A stretch of DNA of 64,000 bases from Actinocorallia sp. API 0066 (GCF_020991275.1 NZ_JAJLQY010000009.1:1-64000); one strand, 5' to 3'; positions 36,279 through 44,822 are shown, numbered from the stretch's first letter. Translations and numbers: made by a program. Notes: a model not told the origin generated them from the sequence alone.

Positions 36279-37349
36279 TCAGGGCTCGCCGCCCGGCCAG
36301 GCGCGCACGGCCGCCTGCAGCGCGGCTCGCGGCACCTCCTCCCACAGGTCGGCCTCGCCGGTCGCCGGATCCCAGGTGCCCGCGACCCGGCCCGAGCGCA
36401 GCACCACCGGAGCGATCCAGCCTGCCGTCCGGCTCACCTTGGCGCGGTGCTCGGGCGGGATGAGCGCGGCGCAGGAGGTGCCCGCGCCCAGCACGTAAGG
36501 GTCGAACGCGCCGAGCAGCGCCACCTCGGGCGCGGGCGGCGCGGCCAGCAGCTCCTCCACCTGGTCGGCTCTGACGTACATGGGCTCGCCCTCCACCCAG
36601 ACTTGGGCGAGCTCGTCGCCGCAGGCCGCGAACCATGAGCGCAGCTCGCGCTTGCGGCTCGACCCCCGGGTCAGCCACGCGTCGAACATCTCCGGCGACG
36701 CCGGGCCGTGCGCGCCCAGGAAGTCGCCGATGACGACCCGGGCCGCGTCCTCCACGGCGGGTGGCTCACCCAGCTTCGGCGCGGTGAAAGTGATCTTGCT
36801 GCCCCGGGACGGGCCGTGACAGAGCACCCCCCACCAGGCGAGCGGCTTGAGCAGCGCGCCCCAGCCACTGCCGAGCGCCTCGCGCAGGTGCTCGTTACCG
36901 GTGCGCGCCACGACCTCCGCAGCCAGTTCCTCGCGGGTGAGGATCTGGCCGTCCAGCACCTCGCGGGCGGCCCCGGCGATCTCGGCGAGCTGCTCGGGCG
37001 TCGCCCCGAACGCCCTGGTCCAGCTCGGCTTCTCCCAGCTGCGGACGGTGGCGCACAGCGCGAGGACGGCGGCCGCCCTGTCGCGTGGCAGCAGGTGCAG
37101 GGTGCCGCGCATCGCCCACGTCTTCAGCAGCGCGCCCGACTCCAGCGCGGGCCCCGGCGGCCCCGCGCCGCGCACCCGCAGCGCCGCCGCCGCGCTCCCG
37201 GCGACCTGCGCCTGCACCCCGGCCAGCCGCCGCGCCACCGCCACCGGATCCGGCTCGCCGCCGGCGCCGTCGGTGAGGAACTGGCGTCGCATCCGCCAGG
37301 CGAGCACCTGGCCCCACGTCGTCTCGCGGCTCCGCGTCGTCTCAAGCAT
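36279..37349 (-). CDS. Winged-helix DNA-binding protein, AlkZ-like DNA glycosylase family
   Basis: A 356-aa protein of the HTH_42/AlkZ-YcaQ family. It begins with LAWRMRRQFL and has the family QxQ motif in GVQAQVAG (Gln46 and Gln48), followed by RTLHLLPRD-like and tandem winged-helix segments. Known members are DNA glycosylases for bulky alkyl lesions or interstrand crosslinks; several protect antibiotic producers against their own genotoxins. The gene is 15 bp downstream of pxpB on the same strand and its stop is 3 bp from the convergent pxpC stop. Close packing suggests co-transcription with pxpA-pxpB, without an evident functional link. Confidence 0.82.
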   Translation of the reverse strand: MLETTRSRETTWGQVLAWRMRRQFLTDGAGGEPDPVAVARRLAGVQAQVAGSAAAALRVRGAGPPGPALESGALLKTWAMRGTLHLLPRDRAAAVLALCATVRSWEKPSWTRAFGATPEQLAEIAGAAREVLDGQILTREELAAEVVARTGNEHLREALGSGWGALLKPLAWWGVLCHGPSRGSKITFTAPKLGEPPAVEDAARVVIGDFLGAHGPASPEMFDAWLTRGSSRKRELRSWFAACGDELAQVWVEGEPMYVRADQVEELLAAPPAPEVALLGAFDPYVLGAGTSCAALIPPEHRAKVSRTAGWIAPVVLRSGRVAGTWDPATGEADLWEEVPRAALQAAVRAWPGGEP

Positions 37350-37364
37350 GGCGCCGACGCTACG

Positions 37365-37961
37365 TCACGCCTCTGACAATTCCCGGAACCGCACGCGGTC
37401 GCCCGGTTCCAGCAGCGACGGCGGGTCGCGGTCGGCGTCCCACAGCGCGAGCGCGGTGCGGCCGAGCAGCCGCCAGCCGCCCGGCGACGCCGACGGGTAC
37501 ACCGCCGTGTACGGCCCGGCGATCGCGACGGATCCGGCGGGCACCGACGTGCGCGGGGTGGTCCGGCGCGGCACGACGAGCGCCGGATCGATCCCGGTCA
37601 GATAGGCGAATCCCGGAGAAAAACCCAGATAGGCCACCCGGTACTCGGCGGCGCAGTGCCGCCGGACCACCTCGCCCGGCGCAAGCCCCGTCACCTCCGC
37701 GACCTCCGCGAGGTCCGCCCCGTCGTAGACGACCGGGATCTCCACCAGCCGTCCGCGCGGCTCGGCGGCCCCGGCCTCCAGCGCGCGGATGCGCTCGGCC
37801 GCGTCGCCCGGCGGGCCGTCGAACACCACGAGCACGGTGCGCTCGCCCGGCACGATCTCCGCGACGCCCGGCAGCCCGGCCGCGGCGACGGCGGCGCGCA
37901 GCGCGTGCGGGGCGCCCGTCTCGACGAGCAGGGCGCGGTCGCCGGCGCGCCGGATCTCCAT
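37365..37961 (-). CDS. pxpB: 5-oxoprolinase subunit B
   Basis: A 198-aa PxpB (allophanate hydrolase subunit 1/KipI family). It starts MEIRRAGDRALLVE and has the conserved LVEIPVVYDGADL, then HCAAEYRVAYLGFSPGFAYL and PRRTTPRTSVPAGSVAIAG, which are the family signature. Its ATG at 37961 overlaps the pxpA stop by one base (TGATG arrangement), so translation is probably coupled. It acts with PxpA and PxpC in ATP-dependent 5-oxoproline cleavage. Confidence 0.9.
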   Translation of the reverse strand: MEIRRAGDRALLVETGAPHALRAAVAAAGLPGVAEIVPGERTVLVVFDGPPGDAAERIRALEAGAAEPRGRLVEIPVVYDGADLAEVAEVTGLAPGEVVRRHCAAEYRVAYLGFSPGFAYLTGIDPALVVPRRTTPRTSVPAGSVAIAGPYTAVYPSASPGGWRLLGRTALALWDADRDPPSLLEPGDRVRFRELSEA

Positions 37962-38776
37962 CAGGCGAACGGCACGATCTGCACGCCCGCGTCGGTCAGC
38001 GCGCGCCGCACCGCCCTGGCCAGCTCGACGGCGCCCGGGGTGTCGCCGTGCACGCAGATCGACCGCGCGCTGACCGGCACGAGGGTGCCGTCGATCGCCT
38101 CGACCTCGCCGGAGACGGCCATCCGCACCGCGCGCTCGGCGACCGCCTCCGGATCCCGGACGACCGCCACGGGCGACCGCCGCGACACCAGCGTGCCCTC
38201 GGGCGTGTAGGCGCGGTCGGCGTAGCACTCGGCGACCGTCTGCAGGTCCTCGTTCACCTCGGCCAGGACCGAGCCCGGCAGCGTCAGCACCGGCAGCGAC
38301 GGATCGTAGGACAGGACGGCCTCCGCGACGGCCATCGCCTGCTCGCGGTCGTGCACGACCCGGTTGTACAGGGCGCCGTGCGGTTTGACGTAGGCGACGC
38401 GGGTGCCGCAGCTGCGGGCTATCCCGTCCAGGGCGGCGAGCTGGTAGAGGATCTCCGCCGACAGCTCCTCGAACGGCACGTCCATGGCGCGGCGGCCGAA
38501 CCCGGCGAGGTCGCGGTAGGACACCTGCGCGCCCACCGCGACGCCCCTGGCCTGTGCCGCCCGGCACACCGACCGCATGATCAGCGGATCGCCCGCGTGG
38601 AAGCCGCACGCGACGTTGGCGCTGGTGACGACCGACAACAGCGCCGTGTCGTCGCCGAGCTGCCAGGCGCCGAAGCCCTCGCCGAGGTCGGCGTTGAGGT
38701 CGATGGTCCGCAGATCCATGACGGTGGGCCTCCTGCCGAGCTCGACGGCGCGGCCCGCCACCAGCTTGTCGGTCAT
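37961..38776 (-). CDS. pxpA: 5-oxoprolinase subunit A (LamB/YcsF family)
   Basis: A LamB/YcsF protein with the signature IDLNADLGEGFGAWQ, SANVACGFHAGDP, GAQVSYRDLAGFGRR and VKPHGALYN. Two starts are possible. ATG 38776 gives 271 residues, has an AGGAGGTG ribosome site and overlaps the previous stop as ATGA; ATG 38719 gives 252 residues, nearer the usual PxpA length, and has its own AGGAGG. The 19 codons between them all end in G or C, which looks like translated sequence, so I list the longer form. It is third from the end of the minus-strand operon. Confidence 0.88.
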   Translation of the reverse strand: MTDKLVAGRAVELGRRPTVMDLRTIDLNADLGEGFGAWQLGDDTALLSVVTSANVACGFHAGDPLIMRSVCRAAQARGVAVGAQVSYRDLAGFGRRAMDVPFEELSAEILYQLAALDGIARSCGTRVAYVKPHGALYNRVVHDREQAMAVAEAVLSYDPSLPVLTLPGSVLAEVNEDLQTVAECYADRAYTPEGTLVSRRSPVAVVRDPEAVAERAVRMAVSGEVEAIDGTLVPVSARSICVHGDTPGAVELARAVRRALTDAGVQIVPFA

Positions 38777-39138
38777 CCGTGCACCTCCTCGCGGACCTGC
38801 CCGACCTCCGTCACCGGCGCCCACGCCTGGTAGACGCCGCGGTCGAACCGCTCCAGGCCCAGCGCCTCGGCGACGGGGGCGCGGCCGCCGGTGTACTCCA
38901 CCCGCAGCCAGCCGTCGTGCTCGCCGATGATGAGGAACGGCTCGCCCCGCCACACGCAACGGGTGACGACGTACCTGAGCCGCTCGACCTCGTGCGCCGG
39001 GACGACCTTCACGAACCTGCCCGGCGCGGCCGCCACAAAACCCATCCTGGGGTCGGCCGAGTACAGTCTCACCTCGTCGTCACCGGGCGCGCAGGCGAAC
39101 TCCTCGCCCTGCCAGACCGCGTAGTAACCGTCGCGCAT
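38773..39138 (-). CDS. Uncharacterised 121-aa actinobacterial protein
   Basis: A 121-aa protein beginning MRDGYYAVWQGEEF. It contains a conserved-looking WRGEPFLIIGEHDGWLRVEYTGG and ends with GVYQAWAPVTEV. It is acidic, has no membrane segment, and looks like a complete small domain that I have seen as a hypothetical protein in other actinomycetes but cannot name. Its start overlaps the stop of the 686-aa gene by one base, and its stop overlaps the pxpA start as ATGA. The constant pairing with the large protein's unusual C-terminal domain would fit a partner or immunity-like role, which is speculation. Confidence 0.75.
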   Translation of the reverse strand: MRDGYYAVWQGEEFACAPGDDEVRLYSADPRMGFVAAAPGRFVKVVPAHEVERLRYVVTRCVWRGEPFLIIGEHDGWLRVEYTGGRAPVAEALGLERFDRGVYQAWAPVTEVGQVREEVHG

Positions 39139-41198
39139 CACACCGCCGCCCATCGGGTCGCGTCGGCGTCGAACATGGCGACGAGCACCCGGCGGCCCGC
39201 CCTGTCGAACCGGTAGATCTCGGCGCCGTGCGGCAGCCGCTGACTGTCCACCTTGAACTCGGGGATCGGGGAGCCCAGGCCGGGAGCGAACCCGTTGCCC
39301 TCGAAGGGCGGATGCTCCACCACCCAGCCGCCGGGCATCCTGGCGAGCGACCCCTCGTCGGTGCCGCCGAACGGGGTGCGCAGCGCGCCGCCCACCCGCG
39401 AGTGCCAGCGCAGCACGTGCACGGCCTCGTCGTCGGCCGAGAAGGTCGAGGCGCCGTGGGCCAGGGCGAGCGCCGCGTAGAGCTGCTTGGGCGTGGTGAG
39501 CGCCAGCACGTCCGCCACCCGGTGCACGTAGCCGGCGACCCTGTCGTAGCCGCCCTCCAGGTAGTGCACGACCAGCGAGTGCGGCAGCACCTTCTGCATG
39601 ACGAGGCGGGTGGAGCCGCCGCCGCCCAGCCGCGCCAGGGTGAGCGCGTCCAGGTAGCCCGCGCTGGGCTTGCCGTCGTCCACGGCGAGCTGCCAGTGCG
39701 GCTGAGGCCAGTCCGCGACCAGCGAGCGCAGCTCGGTGACGCGGTGCGGCTCCTCGGGCGGCGCGGTGAACGCGCGCACGTACACGCCGTCGGAGTAGAC
39801 GACGGTGCCCGCGACGTACAGTTCGGCGCTGCCCAGCACCTCCAGGTAGCCGTCCCTGTCGCCGTTGGCCTTGGCCTCGGCCAGGCGCAGCGCGGTACGG
39901 CGCGTGGGCTTGGCCGGAGCGCCCGCGACGGGCACGTCGGACGCGCCCTCGGCGGCCTGCGCGCGCTGTGCCTCCTCCTGCTCCAGGGCGGCGGCGCGGT
40001 GTACGTCGGCGACCGTGTCCGTGCTCGACGGGCCCGAGGGCGGCGGGTCGCTCTGGCCGCCGCCCCACCAGCCCGGCGCGGGGTCGTCGGAGACGGACGG
40101 GAACTGGGCGGTGTCCTCCCGGGAGTCCCAGGACTGCTGGTAGTCGAAGCCGCCGTACTCCTGGACGGGACGCTCAGGGCCGCCGACCGGGGGAGCGGTG
40201 AAGGAGCCCGACGTCAGCGGGTCCTCGGCGGGCGGCCGCGGGGCCGGGGGCTGCCCGTACCCGGGCGGCGCGGGCGGCGGGTCGTGCGTGACGGGCGGGA
40301 ACCGGAAGGACCCCGACGTCAGCGGGTCCTCCTCAAGGTCGGAAGGCCGGGGCAGCGTGTAGGCGCCGGTCGGGAAGCCCTCCTCCCCGGGGTACGGGAC
40401 GGGACGCGTCGTCAGGGGGTCGTCGGCGGGGAAACGCCCGGTGTCGGTGACCGTCATCAGCGGGTCGTCCGGGTGCGGACGCACCGGCAGGGACTGCGAC
40501 GTCAGGGGGTCGTCCTCGAAGGACGGCCCGTACGACGGCTCATAGGAAGGCTCGTAAGAAGGCCCCGGTGACGGAGCCTCGTACGTCGGCTCGTAAGAGG
40601 GCCCCTGCGGAGGCGGGTAGGACAACACGTCATAGGCGCCCGAGCCAGGGACCGACGCTCCGGGGTCGCCGAAGGGCGGCGGCTCGGGGAACTCCTCACG
40701 GACCGACGGCACGGGCGTCAGCGGGGGAGCGGCGTCGGGGAACGGCGGCGGCACGTGCTTCTCGGTGGCGCGGGCCGGATCGGCGGGCTCCACGCCGAAC
40801 TCCGACAGCTCAAGGAAGGTGCCGCCCCGGAACGACTCGTAGGCGAGCTCGTCAGGGGAGTCCGCGCGCTGCACGTCGCGCAGCGCGATCGTCATGATCG
40901 TGGCGAGCTCGCGGTAGGCGTCGGGCGGCGAGGAGAAGCTGAGGTCGTAGCTCCAGTTGCCGAACGACTCGGGCCTGCGCCAGCCGATGTCGGCGAGGCG
41001 GTCCTCGGCCACCGGGTCGAAGCGCAGCGCGGCGGTCAGGACCGAGCTGCTGACGGCCTCGGCGTGCAGCAGGTCGCCCGTGCGGAACGCCTGGACGTAG
41101 TGGCTTCCCTCGGCGCGCCGGTGCACGACGAGGACCATGTGCGAGTCGAGTCCGGCCAGCTCGCGGGCCAGCCGCTCGGTGAATTCACCCCAGTCCAT
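39138..41198 (-). CDS. YbjN-like/SseB-like multidomain protein with Pro-rich linker
   Basis: A 686-aa protein in four parts. Residues 1-140 are a YbjN/type III chaperone-like domain (TY-Chap type; MDWGEFTERLARELAGLD ... HYVQAFRTGD ... NWSYDL). Residues 145-425 are a disordered Pro/Tyr/Asp-rich linker with five DPL[TM]-containing repeats and SYEP repeats. Residues about 430-530 look like an SseB N-terminal domain (LRLAEAKANGDRDGYLEVL, then WQLAVDDGKPSAGYLD). The C-terminal 140 residues are an unassigned domain ending RLPHGAEIYRF. It is paralogous to the next upstream gene. There is no signal peptide, so the protein is probably cytoplasmic. Confidence 0.8.
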   Translation of the reverse strand: MDWGEFTERLARELAGLDSHMVLVVHRRAEGSHYVQAFRTGDLLHAEAVSSSVLTAALRFDPVAEDRLADIGWRRPESFGNWSYDLSFSSPPDAYRELATIMTIALRDVQRADSPDELAYESFRGGTFLELSEFGVEPADPARATEKHVPPPFPDAAPPLTPVPSVREEFPEPPPFGDPGASVPGSGAYDVLSYPPPQGPSYEPTYEAPSPGPSYEPSYEPSYGPSFEDDPLTSQSLPVRPHPDDPLMTVTDTGRFPADDPLTTRPVPYPGEEGFPTGAYTLPRPSDLEEDPLTSGSFRFPPVTHDPPPAPPGYGQPPAPRPPAEDPLTSGSFTAPPVGGPERPVQEYGGFDYQQSWDSREDTAQFPSVSDDPAPGWWGGGQSDPPPSGPSSTDTVADVHRAAALEQEEAQRAQAAEGASDVPVAGAPAKPTRRTALRLAEAKANGDRDGYLEVLGSAELYVAGTVVYSDGVYVRAFTAPPEEPHRVTELRSLVADWPQPHWQLAVDDGKPSAGYLDALTLARLGGGGSTRLVMQKVLPHSLVVHYLEGGYDRVAGYVHRVADVLALTTPKQLYAALALAHGASTFSADDEAVHVLRWHSRVGGALRTPFGGTDEGSLARMPGGWVVEHPPFEGNGFAPGLGSPIPEFKVDSQRLPHGAEIYRFDRAGRRVLVAMFDADATRWAAV
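40210..40517. repeat. Imperfect coding repeats for D-P-L-T motifs
   Basis: Short repeats of the type GTCAGCGGGTCCTC or GTCAGGGGGTCGTC occur at about 40212, 40318, 40411, 40454 and 40501 on the plus strand. They encode DDPLTS-like motifs on the minus strand within the linker of the 686-aa protein. Confidence 0.6.
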
Positions 41199-41202
41199 GG
41201 CG

Positions 41203-42219
41203 TCACTGCGTCCGTGAGGTCTGGTTCCAGCGGCCGCTCACCCCGTCGAAGACGGCGATCATGCCGGTGTCGGACCACAGCTGCGCGCCGTGCGGCAGCC
41301 GGATGGGCAGGCCGGGCGCGGGCGGGAGCGGCTGGGCGTCCGCCGCGGCGGCCCGCTCGGCGCCCCTGCGCGTCTCGGCGAGCCGCTGGACGTTCGCCGC
41401 GTCGAGCCTGATCTCGCTCGGCAGGCCGGGATTGACCGTCAGTTGCCAGGTCGGATCGGGCCAGCCGCCGGCGAGGCCGAGGATGTCGGTGCGGTGGTGC
41501 GGGCCCGCGTACCCGGCGGCGTCCTGCGCCGCCGGGGAGGTGAACGCCAGCACGTGCACGGCGCCGTCGTGCAGGACGGTGCGGTACCCGACCTGTCCGG
41601 CACCGGTCAGCGGCAGCAGCAGTTCGGCGAAGATCAGGACGTCGAAGTAAGCGACGTGGTCGTCCTTGCGTCGGGCCTCGGTGAGCACGTCCTCGATGGT
41701 CGGCTCCCGAGGAGCCTCCCTCGTGGGTTCTCGCGCGGGTGTGGGCGCGGCGATCGGGGCGGGCGCGCGGCGGCGGCCCGCCTGGTGGGCCGAGGTGATG
41801 CCGAAGCGCGGCAGCTCGATCTGGCCCGTCCCGTGCCGGTGGAAGGACTCGTAGACGAGGTCCAGGGGGCGGCGGACGCCCTGCACGTCGCGCAGCGCGG
41901 TGACCATCATGTCGGCGAGCAGGGCGAACGCGGCGGGACCCGGATCAGGTGGTAGCTCGGTCCACCAGTTGGCGGGCGACCAGTCGGCCGTGGGGGGCCG
42001 CCAGCCCGCCTCGCTGAGGATCTCCTCGTCCGAGGGTTTCAGCAGCAGCGCCCCGTCGAGGAAGTTGTTGCTCACCGACTCCGCGTACAGCCGGTCGGGC
42101 TCGCGCATCGCCTGCACGTAGTGCCTGCTCTCGTCGTGCTCGCGGACGATGAGGATGGTGTCGCGGTCGAGGGTGGCGAGCTCAAGGGCGAACCGCTGGG
42201 CGAACTCCGACCACTCCAA
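41203..42219 (-). CDS. YbjN-like/SseB-like protein, paralogue of the 686-aa protein
   Basis: A 338-aa protein with the same ends as its neighbour but no long linker. The N-terminal domain (EWSEFAQRFALELATLD ... HYVQAMREPDRLYAESV) aligns with the first 140 residues of the 686-aa protein; the SseB-like part (DVLTEARRKDDHVAYFDVL, then WQLTVNPGLPSEIRLDA) follows; the last 30 residues share the RLPHGAQLW motif. The TTG at 42219 has a GGAGA ribosome site 7 bp upstream and begins exactly at the paralogous alignment. The stop is 4 bp before the next start. Tandem duplication followed by linker growth is the simplest history. Confidence 0.8.
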   Translation of the reverse strand: MEWSEFAQRFALELATLDRDTILIVREHDESRHYVQAMREPDRLYAESVSNNFLDGALLLKPSDEEILSEAGWRPPTADWSPANWWTELPPDPGPAAFALLADMMVTALRDVQGVRRPLDLVYESFHRHGTGQIELPRFGITSAHQAGRRRAPAPIAAPTPAREPTREAPREPTIEDVLTEARRKDDHVAYFDVLIFAELLLPLTGAGQVGYRTVLHDGAVHVLAFTSPAAQDAAGYAGPHHRTDILGLAGGWPDPTWQLTVNPGLPSEIRLDAANVQRLAETRRGAERAAAADAQPLPPAPGLPIRLPHGAQLWSDTGMIAVFDGVSGRWNQTSRTQ

Positions 42220-42313
42220 GGCGATTCTCCGTTTCACGCTGTGGGGAATCCCCCCGGACATCCCAGCGAATGATCCCGACCCGACGTCACTTCGGCAACC
42301 GGGAGGGCACAGT

Positions 42314-43816
42314 CTAAAGGTCTTCGGGGCGCATCTTCCGGAGAGCCCGCCGCAGACCGGGACGGTCCGCGTCGTACCGCACCACAAGGCGCATCAGCGC
42401 GTGCACCACAAGGTGGCGCGGCCCACCCTCGTCGAGAAGCCGCTGTGTCGTCTCCCAGAGTTCCGGAGGGTCACCTTTCCACAGCCGGTCGGCCAGCCGC
42501 TCATATCCGTCGAGTTCGGCCTCGGTCGCTCCGGGATGCTCGTAGGCGAGCATCGTCCTACGGTCGGCGGAATCGGCCGGGTCGAGCGCCGCCAGCTCGC
42601 CGGTGAGGAACGGCAGCGCGAACGCGCGCCGGGGCAGCGCCTCAAGGTCGCCGTCCGGAAGGAGTTTCGCCACGAGGGCACGGTCCAGGCCGGACGCCGA
42701 AGGGTCGCGGTACGCCTCGCTGAACTTGTGGGTGGCGTCCCACACCGCGTCCAGGGTGGCGCGGACGCCGTCCTGGGGCAGGCCGGTGCGGCGGGCCGCC
42801 CAGCGCACCCACGCGGCCAGCACGTGCGGCATCGCCTCCTGCTCGGCGGGCGACAGGAAGACCTTGCGGGGCAGCCAGTCCAGCAGGAACATCTCGCACT
42901 TGATCGGGCTGACCCGAAGCGGACGGCCGAAGTCGCGGGCGCACCCGTAGTCGATGATCCGGTCCACGCAGCGCCCGGCGGCGGCGAGGTCCGACAGGTC
43001 GCCGGCCTCCTCCGAGGCGAGGAAACGCGCGCCCAGGGTGGCCTTGCGGTCGCCGCTCCAGGCCGGGAGCGGCGGCCTGCGCCCGCCCGGAGGCAGGATC
43101 CTCACGCGGGCCCGTAGCAGCGCGTGGTAGGAGGCGAAGGTGTCGCTTACCGGGGCGTCCCGCAGGGAGCCCGTCAGGTCGAGCGCGGGCTCCAGGAGCG
43201 CCCTCGTCTCGTGCGGGTCCATCTCGTCGAACTCCATGAGTTCGCCCGCGGCCTCCGCCCGGCAGTGGTCGAGCAGCCTGTCGACGTGGGAGGACACCCA
43301 CGCGTCCCTGACGAGCCCGCCCTCGGCCGGGATGTCCCAGCGGCCGCCCAGGTTCTCGTCCACGAGCACGACGAGCGCGTGCCGCTCCTCACCACCATAG
43401 GTGAAGGTGCAGATCACCGACTTCTGGTCGCCGTAGACGTCCCTGGACAGGTAGCACGCCTCGGACTGGACGAGGTTCAGGCGCTCGGCCCACGGCGGCC
43501 GGGCCACACCCGTGCCCATCAGCCGCAGCGCGCCCCGCTCGGCATGGCGCTGCTGGCGCGGCGTGCCCAGCTGCGCGACGCCCGACAGCAGCGCGAGCGC
43601 CGCCGGGGTGCCGCTGCCGACCGCGTGGTCGAGCAGCGCCTCGCCGACGACCCGCTCGACGTCGCCGCGGCCCGATCTGCCCCCGTACCAGGCGCCGAGG
43701 ATCTCGCTGACGATCAGCTCGGCGTCCAGCGGACTGCGGACGGCGAGCAGCTCGCGAGCGTGCACGAGCATGTCGTCGAAGATCCCCGAGATCTCCTCGG
43801 CGCGGCGCGGACTCAC
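42314..43816 (-). CDS. Uncharacterised 500-aa protein
   Basis: I do not recognise this 500-aa soluble protein. It starts with GTG 43816 (SPRRAEEISGIFDDMLVHARELL) and has recurring features: VVLVDENLGGRWDIPAEGGLV near residue 160, WVRWAARRTGLPQDGV, and a C-terminal YERLADRLWKGDPPELWETTQ. It is predicted to be mostly helical, with no membrane segments or common catalytic motifs. The frame stays open to 44764, but that overlaps the HhH-GPD gene in antisense. It is the first gene of the minus-strand operon, 94 bp upstream of the YbjN/SseB-like pair, and divergent from the DNA repair gene. Confidence 0.75.
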   Translation of the reverse strand: MSPRRAEEISGIFDDMLVHARELLAVRSPLDAELIVSEILGAWYGGRSGRGDVERVVGEALLDHAVGSGTPAALALLSGVAQLGTPRQQRHAERGALRLMGTGVARPPWAERLNLVQSEACYLSRDVYGDQKSVICTFTYGGEERHALVVLVDENLGGRWDIPAEGGLVRDAWVSSHVDRLLDHCRAEAAGELMEFDEMDPHETRALLEPALDLTGSLRDAPVSDTFASYHALLRARVRILPPGGRRPPLPAWSGDRKATLGARFLASEEAGDLSDLAAAGRCVDRIIDYGCARDFGRPLRVSPIKCEMFLLDWLPRKVFLSPAEQEAMPHVLAAWVRWAARRTGLPQDGVRATLDAVWDATHKFSEAYRDPSASGLDRALVAKLLPDGDLEALPRRAFALPFLTGELAALDPADSADRRTMLAYEHPGATEAELDGYERLADRLWKGDPPELWETTQRLLDEGGPRHLVVHALMRLVVRYDADRPGLRRALRKMRPEDL

Positions 43817-43966
43817 GGTGAGCCACCCTACCCGCAGCCACCAGGAGCCTTCGGGAAAATCTCCGCGCTTCGGCGGGACGGGCGACACGCCGGACGCCCG
43901 GGGCGGTTCCGCGGTTGTCCACAGGCACGCCCGACCCGGCGGGCGGCGCCGTTCCATAATGGGCCC

Positions 43967-44545
43967 ATGGTTGAACTGCGACTCGCCCAGGACCCGGAGG
44001 CCGACGCGCTGCTGGGCCGCAGCCCGCTGGCCGCCCTCATCGGCATGCTCCTGGACCAGCAGGTGCCGATGGAGCGGGCGTTCGCCGGCCCGCTGGCGAT
44101 CGCGCGGCGGATGGGCGTGCCGGATCTCGACGCGCACGAGATCGCCGCGCGCGACCCGGAGGAGTTCGCGGCGCTGATGGCGCGGGCCCCGGCCGTCCAC
44201 CGGTTCCCCGGGTCGATGGGCAAGCGGGTGCAGCAACTGTGCGCGTACCTGGTCGAGCAGTACGACGGCGACGCCTCGGCGATCTGGCGTGACGTCCCGG
44301 ACGGGCGCGCCCTGCTGCGCCGCCTCAACGAGCTGCCAGGGTTCGGCAAACAGAAGGCACAGATCTTCCTGGCGCTGCTGGGCAAACAGTTCGAGGTGGC
44401 GCCCGAGGGATGGCGTGAGGCGGCCGGAGCCTACGGGGAACAGGGTTCTCACCGTTCGGTAGCCGACATCACCGGTCCGGAATCGTTGATCAAGGTGCGC
44501 GAGTTCAAGAAGGCGGCCAAAGCGGCGGCGAGAAACGAGGGCTGA
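43967..44545 (+). CDS. HhH-GPD-type base excision DNA repair protein
   Basis: A 192-aa actinobacterial HhH-GPD glycosylase-like protein. The N-terminal ALIGMLLDQQVPMERAF and the helix-hairpin-helix LNELPGFGKQKAQIF (about residues 121-135) are clear; after it the usual catalytic position reads VAPEGWREA. Members of this family are annotated as base excision repair proteins, but their lesion specificity is not settled. A CATAAT -10 hexamer at 43955-43960 ends 6 bp before the ATG, so the message is probably leaderless. Confidence 0.88.
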   Translation: MVELRLAQDPEADALLGRSPLAALIGMLLDQQVPMERAFAGPLAIARRMGVPDLDAHEIAARDPEEFAALMARAPAVHRFPGSMGKRVQQLCAYLVEQYDGDASAIWRDVPDGRALLRRLNELPGFGKQKAQIFLALLGKQFEVAPEGWREAAGAYGEQGSHRSVADITGPESLIKVREFKKAAKAAARNEG

Positions 44546-44637
44546 TCCCGATACCGGCGAGTTAGGGGTCGGGGAGCGGTCCGGCGTTCTAGGATCTCGG
44601 GGCGGTTCGCGCCATGGCGCCCGTTGGAGGGGACGAC

Positions 44638-44758
44638 TAGGGTGACTTTGACCGGCTGGGCCCGAGGAGCCGGGTGGTTGTGGAACCACCCGCGCACCGG
44701 GATGATGAAGTGACTCCGACCGCGGTAGTGATGGAGGCGGGAGCGCTAGCCTGCTCCC
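44638..44758 (+). other. Hairpin-rich leader upstream of the phosphatase gene
   Basis: In the 277-bp gap before the PP2C gene, a TAGGGT -10-like hexamer (44638-44643) is followed by CCGGCT/AGCCGG (44652-44657 with 44668-44673), a perfect 9-bp stem CGGGTGGTT/AACCACCCG with a 4-nt loop (44671-44692), and GGGAGC/GCTCCC (44739-44758). The first two stems overlap by three bases and exclude each other. No known riboswitch consensus is recognised; this may be a structured leader or small RNA. Confidence 0.4.
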
Positions 44759-44822
44759 ATTCACCCAAAGTGATCACAACTTGCCTCGCCGTAAGGCGTC
44801 AGGGGCACCGGAGGTGGCGGCG

